Shown: in pieces, positions 58,620-64,000 of the stretch
How positions within the stretch are numbered: position 1 is the first letter of the stretch
Layout of the letters: each line of letters begins with the position of its first letter
Virus record (IMG/VR): IMGVR_UViG_3300030102_006934
Coordinates: 152,713 to 216,712 of that record
Direction: 5' to 3' (one strand)
Length of the DNA stretch: 64,000 nucleotides
DNA from: a virus
Program-made: the position numbers and the translations under genes
The notes under the pieces: model-generated
What the model saw: the letters and a program-made list of their open reading frames with translations, nothing else
Told to the model about the DNA's origin: nothing
Databases searched by the model: none

Positions 58620-61436
58620 ATGGCAGACAATAAAGTATATGTATCACCAGGTGTGTTTACATCAGAAAAAGATTTAACATTTGTAGCACAACAAGTTGGT
58701 GTTACAACATTAGGTATAGTTGGTGAGACTGTTAAAGGTCCAGCTTTCGAACCTATTTTTATAACAAATTATGAAGAGTATACCACAATATTCGGTGGAC
58801 TAAATCCTAGAATATTTTTAAATGGTAAACCTCAGTTTGAAGCTTCTTATATAGCTAAACAGTATTTAACAGAATCTAATCAATTATTTGTAACTAGAAT
58901 ATTAGGTTTAACTGGTTATGATGCTGGAGCGGCTTGGGCAATTGTAGCTGATGCTGATTACGACCCTAGTACAATAGTAACTGCTTCTACTGGTACGTTC
59001 ACAGCTTCTTTCTCAGGAGCGGGAGCTACATTAGAGTTCTTTGGATTTGCTGGAGCGGGAGCTACTGAAGCCGAAAACTTAATAGACGATAACGCTGGTA
59101 TCAACGTAAATCCTTACACAGGTGTTGGTACTGATTTTTCATTACCAGGTGGTGGTGAGATATCATTCACTAAAAATGTTGGTGGTGGTTTTGATGGTTC
59201 TGCTATTGTAGGTGAGGTTACATCAGCTAACTCAACAGGACTTACTGGTACAATAAGTGGTGTAACAAGTACATTTACGGCGGACGCTTATGATTGTGAG
59301 AACAAAGTATTAGCGATGGTAAGGTCTAGAGCTGACGTTATTAGTGACATTCTTTATTGGAGAACGGACCAATCAGCAACTGGTTTAGTGGGTGACTTTA
59401 GTTTAACATCAACCGATCCTTTAGGTAATTTTACTCTATCAGCTTCTAGTTCTGGATTTACTAGTGTAGAAACTTATGAAGCTTCTTTAGATTCCACTAA
59501 AAGAAATTATTTACCTAGGGTTATTGGTCAGAATTGTTCTGATAGAGATACTAGAGTATGGGTGGAAGAAATTTACCCTAACATGTTATCTGATTTGATT
59601 ACTAACGGTAAAATTTTAGGTTTAAAATCACAATTATTACATTTTGATAGTTTTGATAATTATCAACAACAATGGCAAACACCTGAGACTCCTTGGATTG
59701 TTTCAGAATTACGAGGTAACCAAGTAGATAAACTATTTAAGTTTATTTCTATTTCAGACGGTAGTGGAGCAAATAAAGAAATAAAAATATCAATACAAAG
59801 AATTAATTTAGAAGATAAGACTTTTGATGTTGTTGTTAGAGAATTCTACGATTTAGATTCTAGACCACAAATATTAGAAAGATTCTCTAGATGTTCGTTA
59901 GACCCTAACGATAATTCATTTATCGGTGAAAGAATAGGTACAGCAGATGGTGAGTATCCACTTAGAAGTAGATTTATCATGTTAGTACTTAATCCTGACG
60001 CACCAACAGACGCTTTCCCATCAGGATTTGAGGGGTATAGAGTTAGGGATTATGTAACTAGTGATTCTTTAACTACGGCTTTAGCACCAGAATTAGAGTA
60101 CAAAAGTTCTTATGACTTAACTAATGATAAATTAAGAAAAGTTTATTTAGGTATATCTAACACTGTAGGAATCGACCAAGACATGTTTGATTGGAAGGGT
60201 TATACTAATGATTCATCACCAAATCCATGGACAGCCACTACTAAAGGTTTCCATATGGACAGTGGAGCTACTGTAGCTGGTGAGTTTATTGTTGGTTGTT
60301 GTCCATTTACTGACGCTTTAGCGATACAAGATACTGTTTATGAAAGTGTTAACGCTAGAAAATTCACATTAGTACCTTACTTAGGTTTTGATGGTTGGAA
60401 TTGCCATAGAGAGTCTGGTACTACACCAAGAACAAACACTGATAGATATAGAATAGGTAAGGCTGGTTTTACAGCTGGTTTAACATCATCTGAATTTAGT
60501 CAATTAAGTAATACTATTGGTACTTCAGATTACTACGCTTATTTAGAGGCTATACAAACTTTCCAAAATCCAGAGAGTGTTAATATAAATGTGTTTACAA
60601 CACCAGGTATAGATTATCAATCTAACTTAAGTTTAGTTGAGGAGACTATTGATATGATAGAGGAAGATAGAGCTGACTCAATCTATTTAGTTACTTCTCC
60701 AGACGGAGCTGTTCAAGAAGATTCTTCATTTGACTTAAATGGTTTAGGTTTTAACACAATAGATAAGTTATCACCAGATGCTATAGTAGACATCTTAAGT
60801 GACGCTGATTTAGATTCTAACTATACAGCCACTTACTGGCCTTGGATTCAAATGAAAGATAGTGAGAACTCTGTAAACATATTTTTACCACCAACACTAG
60901 AAGTGGTAAAAGATATAGCACTTACGGATAATATATCTTTCCCATGGTACGCAACAGCAGGTTATACAAGAGGTAGAACTGTAGCTATTCAACCAAGAAC
61001 TAAATTAACTGAATCACAAAGAGATACACTTTATGAAGGTAGAATTAACCCAATGGCGTTCTATTCTGATGAAGGTACTTTAATTTGGGGTAACAAGAAC
61101 CTACAAGTTGCTGATTCAGCATTAGATAGATTAAATATTAGAAGATTGTTACTACAAACTAGAAAATTAATTTCAGCAGTAGCGGTAAGATTGTTATTTG
61201 AACAAAACGACCAAATAGTTAGAAATCAATTCTTAAACTTAGTAAATCCAATTTTAGATAATATTAGAAGAGAAAGAGGTTTATCAGACTTTAGAGTTCA
61301 ACTTTCTAGTGACCCTGAAGAAATTGATAGAAATGAAATGAGAGGTAAGATATTCTTAAAACCAATTCCTACCTTAGAATTTATAATCTTAGAGTTTAAT
61401 GTAACTCCTACTGGAGCGTCATTCGATGATATCTAA
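58620..61436 (+). CDS. Tail sheath protein, gp18-like
   Basis: The 938-residue protein starts MADNKVYVSPGVFTSEKDLT and continues VGVTTLGIVGETVKGPAFEPIFITNYEEY, the typical sheath N-terminus. The C-terminal domain (about 780-938) has FPWYATAGYTRGRTVAIQPR, RINPMAFYSDEGTLIWGNKN, NIRRLLLQTRKLI and FLNLVNPILDNIRRERGL, conserved in contractile tail sheaths. It is about 280 residues longer than T4 gp18 (659), with extra domains in the middle that would face outward. It is followed by a hairpin terminator. Confidence 0.92.
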   Translation: MADNKVYVSPGVFTSEKDLTFVAQQVGVTTLGIVGETVKGPAFEPIFITNYEEYTTIFGGLNPRIFLNGKPQFEASYIAKQYLTESNQLFVTRILGLTGYDAGAAWAIVADADYDPSTIVTASTGTFTASFSGAGATLEFFGFAGAGATEAENLIDDNAGINVNPYTGVGTDFSLPGGGEISFTKNVGGGFDGSAIVGEVTSANSTGLTGTISGVTSTFTADAYDCENKVLAMVRSRADVISDILYWRTDQSATGLVGDFSLTSTDPLGNFTLSASSSGFTSVETYEASLDSTKRNYLPRVIGQNCSDRDTRVWVEEIYPNMLSDLITNGKILGLKSQLLHFDSFDNYQQQWQTPETPWIVSELRGNQVDKLFKFISISDGSGANKEIKISIQRINLEDKTFDVVVREFYDLDSRPQILERFSRCSLDPNDNSFIGERIGTADGEYPLRSRFIMLVLNPDAPTDAFPSGFEGYRVRDYVTSDSLTTALAPELEYKSSYDLTNDKLRKVYLGISNTVGIDQDMFDWKGYTNDSSPNPWTATTKGFHMDSGATVAGEFIVGCCPFTDALAIQDTVYESVNARKFTLVPYLGFDGWNCHRESGTTPRTNTDRYRIGKAGFTAGLTSSEFSQLSNTIGTSDYYAYLEAIQTFQNPESVNINVFTTPGIDYQSNLSLVEETIDMIEEDRADSIYLVTSPDGAVQEDSSFDLNGLGFNTIDKLSPDAIVDILSDADLDSNYTATYWPWIQMKDSENSVNIFLPPTLEVVKDIALTDNISFPWYATAGYTRGRTVAIQPRTKLTESQRDTLYEGRINPMAFYSDEGTLIWGNKNLQVADSALDRLNIRRLLLQTRKLISAVAVRLLFEQNDQIVRNQFLNLVNPILDNIRRERGLSDFRVQLSSDPEEIDRNEMRGKIFLKPIPTLEFIILEFNVTPTGASFDDI

Positions 61437-61450
61437 GATGTGAAATTAAT

Positions 61451-61482
61451 AAATGGGGATTACTAAACAGTTTTCCCCATTT
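61451..61482 (+). terminator. Hairpin terminator of the tail sheath gene
   Basis: AAATGGGGA (61451-61459) pairs with TCCCCATTT (61474-61482) around a 14-base loop, followed by a weak T context; it ends just before the next promoter-like element. Confidence 0.6.
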
Positions 61483-61486
61483 TAAC

Positions 61487-61495
61487 ATATTTATA
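61487..61495 (+). promoter_or_regulatory. Late-promoter-like element ATATTTATA
   Basis: Plus-strand copy 15 bases before the ATG at 61511, directly after the sheath terminator. Confidence 0.6.
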
Positions 61496-61510
61496 TTAAA
61501 AAAGAATATT

Positions 61511-62293
61511 ATGTCAAAAATTGTAACAAAAAAACAACTAGACTTAGTTATGGAAAATACCATGAGTGAAATGAATAATGTGGTAGAGTCTAAAGAAGAA
61601 ATGAAAATCACCAAAGATCAAATGGATGAACTACATAAAGAAGGTCATTGTATGTGTGGTGATAAGTGTTTAGTATACACCGAAGATATTAAAGGTGATG
61701 ATAAAAAAATGACTGAACTATTAGAAAAATTAGCTTCAGAGAAAATGGACTGTGTCGTTGTTTCTAAAGAACAAATGGATATGTTACATAAAGATGGTAA
61801 ATGTGATTGTAACAATAATGTTACCCTTTCTTACGAAGATGAGATGAAGGAAGGTGATTATATGAACGATATGAGTGACCATATGGGTGATGATATGAAG
61901 TCTGAAGGCGACCATATGGATGACCATATGACCGAAGAAATGTGTAACGAATGTGGTGGTACTATGAAAGAAGGAATTTGTGAAGGTTGTGGTAGTATGA
62001 AAGAAGGAGATGTGGATGAAAATTTTGTTTTAGCCGCTGACGAAGCTAAAGACAAGGGAGATGATGAATTTGAATATCCTAAAGGTAGTGGTAAGATGCA
62101 TCCCGTAACAATTAAAGCCGATATAAAAAATGAAGAAAAAGAAGTAACTGAAATTACTGTGGGTGAAAAAAAATATAAAGTTGTGGAAGAGTCAGTAAAT
62201 AAATTAACTGAAGCTTTATCTAACACAACTAATAAAGAAATTATAAAAGAAGATATGGATTTCTTTAATAAAATGGTAAATTATAAAAAATAA
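61511..62293 (+). CDS. Leader-tagged Cys/Met/acid-rich protein with duplicated module
   Basis: The 260-residue protein has leader MSKIVTKKQLDLVMENTMSE (V-M-E15|N). A module of about 30 residues is duplicated: ITKDQMDELHKEGHCMCGDK at 33-52 and VSKEQMDMLHKDGKCDCNNN at 84-103. Next come a Met/Asp/His-rich stretch (about 110-142) and CNECGGTMKEGICEGCG (145-161), a small zinc-ribbon-like site. The C-terminal part is acidic. It may bind metal in the capsid or during ejection. No homolog is known to me. Confidence 0.65.
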   Translation: MSKIVTKKQLDLVMENTMSEMNNVVESKEEMKITKDQMDELHKEGHCMCGDKCLVYTEDIKGDDKKMTELLEKLASEKMDCVVVSKEQMDMLHKDGKCDCNNNVTLSYEDEMKEGDYMNDMSDHMGDDMKSEGDHMDDHMTEEMCNECGGTMKEGICEGCGSMKEGDVDENFVLAADEAKDKGDDEFEYPKGSGKMHPVTIKADIKNEEKEVTEITVGEKKYKVVEESVNKLTEALSNTTNKEIIKEDMDFFNKMVNYKK

Positions 62294-62300
62294 TATTAAA

Positions 62301-62885
62301 ATGAAAAGAAGGTATAAAGTAACAAAAGAACAATTAGAGATGGTAGTTGAGTCTCTAGTATCTGACAATTCTTTAGTGGAAAACAAAGAAGGTGTTTTGG
62401 AAGAAGGTATTTTTGACAGACTTAGAATGAAATTTAAAGCTAAAGTAGAAGCATTTTTAGATAAATTAAGTCAATCTGACGACCCAGAAGTACAAGATGC
62501 TTTAGCTACTGTTAAAGCAACAGCTTCTAAAGTAGATGCAGAAGATGTACCTACTGAAGAAATAGAGGCCAATAATGAAGTTATGGAAGCCATTTTAAGT
62601 ATGGGTAACTTAATTAACGAATCTGTAAAAGGTAAAATGAGTAAGGTGGATAGAGCTATCAATAGAGTTAAAGAGATTGGTGGATGGGGTACTGCTGGTG
62701 CAGCCTTTGTAACTGCGGTAGGTGTTTTACTTAAAGCGGCTATAGGAGCAGGTATGTATACACTTGGTTTACCAGTTGGTTTAGTGGTTATGATAATGTT
62801 AGCTATATTAGTACCTGGGGCTGTTATAGGTGGTTCAGCTACTAATAAAAGAACAAGAGATAAAACTGGTGATATTAGGTATTAA
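62301..62885 (+). CDS. Leader-tagged membrane protein
   Basis: This 194-residue protein has leader MKRRYKVTKEQLEMVVESLV (V-V-E17|S), a charged helical middle and two hydrophobic segments (GTAGAAFVTAVGVLLKAAIG and VGLVVMIMLAILVPGAVIGG, about residues 131-180), then a basic tail. Its leader is like that of the previous gene, eight bases upstream. It may enter the host membrane on ejection. Confidence 0.65.
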   Translation: MKRRYKVTKEQLEMVVESLVSDNSLVENKEGVLEEGIFDRLRMKFKAKVEAFLDKLSQSDDPEVQDALATVKATASKVDAEDVPTEEIEANNEVMEAILSMGNLINESVKGKMSKVDRAINRVKEIGGWGTAGAAFVTAVGVLLKAAIGAGMYTLGLPVGLVVMIMLAILVPGAVIGGSATNKRTRDKTGDIRY

Positions 62886-62906
62886 TAAAAACCTTAAATA
62901 TTAATT

Positions 62907-62932
62907 AAACCCTCACAGTAATGTGGGGGTTT
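62907..62932. terminator. Bidirectional terminator with GTAA tetraloop
   Basis: AAACCCTCACA (62907-62917) pairs with TGTGGGGGTTT (62922-62932), one G-T wobble, loop GTAA, followed by T runs. It lies between convergent genes ending at 62885 and 62933. Confidence 0.85.
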
Positions 62933-63199
62933 TTATTTTTTAATCTCTTCTGATAATGATTTTATCATTAGTGTAATTTCACTATTTTCTTCTTTCATTT
63001 CATTTTTATTGATGAACTTATCACTAATAAAAATCCATATTAAGTAGTGCCCTACTAATTGAAATATCGGTGGGTTGTCTACTAAGTAACCAAAAAACAA
63101 AGTTAAACTTAGGGTTAAAATAAAGAAAAATATTTCAGTATTAAAAAATCTGATTAGTTTTAGAAATAATATTTTTTTTATGATTTGGGTTTTTTTCAT
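62933..63199 (-). CDS. Small membrane protein
   Basis: This 88-residue protein has a basic N-terminus and two hydrophobic stretches (FFFILTLSLTLFFGYLV, about 24-40, and PIFQLVGHYLIWIFISD) with a charged C-terminal helix. A TATATTTG box (63230-63223 on the minus strand) lies about 24 bases upstream, so it could be early. Function unknown. Confidence 0.55.
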   Translation of the reverse strand: MKKTQIIKKILFLKLIRFFNTEIFFFILTLSLTLFFGYLVDNPPIFQLVGHYLIWIFISDKFINKNEMKEENSEITLMIKSLSEEIKK

Positions 63200-63239
63200 T
63201 TTTTTCTTTAGTGTTTAATTACAAATATAATAATTATTT

Positions 63240-63608
63240 TTAATCATACAGTGGATCTATTACAAAATTTTCTATTTTATGTAAATTATCCTTGTTTAAG
63301 ACACCTTGTTCCTTGTATTTTAGAACTGAAAACCAATAATTAGATATTCCCTCCCTTCTTTTGTTAGCGTGATACCCAGAAGAAAGGAAAGAGAAAAAAG
63401 AAGCTACACCAAATAATAATGGTATTAAATAGTATAAACCAAAAAAGAAAGTGATTAAAGTACCTAAAATTTGTAGTTTAAAATGTGTTATGTTTTTTTT
63501 AACTTTCTTACTAGATAGGTTTATGTCTTCCACTAAATTAGATATATTTTTTATCATTTCTTCTTCAGTAAATCCTCTATCTTCTACTATGTATCTTAAA
63601 TCTGACAT
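63240..63608 (-). CDS. Membrane protein with SLATT-like layout
   Basis: This 122-residue protein has an N-terminal helical part, two hydrophobic segments (LQILGTLITFFFGLYYLIPL and FGVASFFSFLSSGYHANKR, about 47-85) and a soluble C-terminal half with NYWFSVLKYKEQGVLNKDNL. The layout recalls two-helix SLATT-type proteins, but the match is not firm. A TATATTTG box (63627-63620) precedes the start by about 11 bases, pointing to early expression. Confidence 0.55.
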   Translation of the reverse strand: MSDLRYIVEDRGFTEEEMIKNISNLVEDINLSSKKVKKNITHFKLQILGTLITFFFGLYYLIPLLFGVASFFSFLSSGYHANKRREGISNYWFSVLKYKEQGVLNKDNLHKIENFVIDPLYD

Positions 63609-63682
63609 AATGTTTTTTACAAATATAAAAAATTATCACAAAAAAACCTAATAATAGTGATTTTTTTTTATTAAAAGCGGTG

Positions 63683-63691
63683 ATATTTATA
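63683..63691 (+). promoter_or_regulatory. Late-promoter-like element ATATTTATA
   Basis: Plus-strand copy 21 bases before the ATG at 63713. Confidence 0.6.
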
Positions 63692-63712
63692 TAATAAATA
63701 TAAATATTTTAC

Positions 63713-64000
63713 ATGAAAAAGTACATTATCACTGAACCTCAACTAAATTTAATTAAAACTAAGTTAAATGAGAGTAATCTTAGATCATACGTATTTGATT
63801 GGGATGATAATATACTTTACATGCCTACCACCATTAAAATGGATGTTAAAACCTCTGGTGGTTGGGAACCTATTGATGTATCTACGGAGGATTACTCTAA
63901 GGTTAGAACTGATTCTAATTATAGACTTAGGGATAACGACCCTAATATAGCTTTCAAGGATTTTAGAGATTCTAAATCATTTATCAGAGATATTAAAAAA
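63713..64000 (+). CDS. Leader-tagged HAD-like protein (partial)
   Basis: The gene starts MKKYIITEPQLNLIKTKLNE and runs off the window. The leader has I-T-E at 6-8 and L-N-E20|S, as in the other tagged proteins. It is followed immediately by SYVFDWDDNILYMPTTI (about residues 25-41), a HAD-type motif I with two Asp. If the leader is cut, the HAD domain would be released into the capsid interior. Only 96 residues are visible. Confidence 0.65.
   Translation, partial: MKKYIITEPQLNLIKTKLNESNLRSYVFDWDDNILYMPTTIKMDVKTSGGWEPIDVSTEDYSKVRTDSNYRLRDNDPNIAFKDFRDSKSFIRDIKK

Noticed and set aside
1-64000. tRNA genes
   Set aside because: I saw no cloverleaf-like stretch with conserved GTTCGA-type T arm in intergenic regions; a tRNA search program would be needed to be certain.

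Overview
The window looks like part of the genome of a large, AT-rich, T4-like contractile-tailed phage (myovirus), probably infecting a marine member of the Bacteroidetes. Evidence for T4-type morphology: a gp23-like capsid protein preceded by an acidic core/scaffold protein, a gp18-like tail sheath, a gp5-like OB-fold spike protein, a gp13-like neck protein, a family B DNA polymerase and a gp55-like late sigma factor. Evidence for the host: A-rich start-codon contexts without Shine-Dalgarno sites, one good TTG-N19-TATATTTG promoter, DUF4494, and calcium-loop-like GCT(D/N)..A.NYNP.A..DDGSC repeats in a fibre. No tRNA, rRNA, CRISPR, transposase or homing endonuclease was seen.

Layout. 1-8.5 kb (mostly +): capsid genes embedded among small proteins with short N-terminal leaders, plus a candidate small RNA behind the capsid gene. 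8.7-14.7 kb (-): baseplate/spike genes and the late sigma factor. 14.7-28.2 kb (-): a tightly overlapping operon of glycosyltransferases, nonulosonic (sialic-like) acid genes (NeuB, NeuA), a pyruvyltransferase, a methyltransferase, HAD proteins, PhoH, dUTPase, an HslV-like peptidase and an exonuclease. 28.2-33.5 kb (-): unknown late genes and DNA polymerase. 33.6-44.8 kb (+): neck protein, a self-cleaving SHAEG fibre, a LamG fibre and a 1539-residue coiled-coil fibre. 44.9-53.2 kb (both strands): a second glycan island with a GT4, four GT32 enzymes, DUF2827, DUF1796, SGNH, nucleotidyltransferase and cupin genes. 53.2-64 kb: membrane proteins, a SNF2 helicase, tail-completion genes, tail sheath, a tiny RHH-like regulator with palindromic operators, and more leader-tagged proteins.

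How it fits together. At least 11 otherwise unrelated proteins begin with a short basic/amphipathic leader that ends in (I/L/V)-x-E, the cleavage rule of the T4 prohead protease; the capsid protein and the core protein carry the same site. I infer a set of virion-packaged cargo proteins (a metallopeptidase, a HAD protein, a WYL-like protein, membrane proteins, a Cys-rich protein) loaded by capsid-targeting sequences and delivered with the DNA. About 19 copies of an ATATTTAT(A/T) element, nearly all oriented correctly and mostly 12-36 bases before start codons, look like the late promoters read by the gp55-like factor. The two glycan islands suggest that the phage decorates its virion, or host surface sugars, with an acidic glycan.
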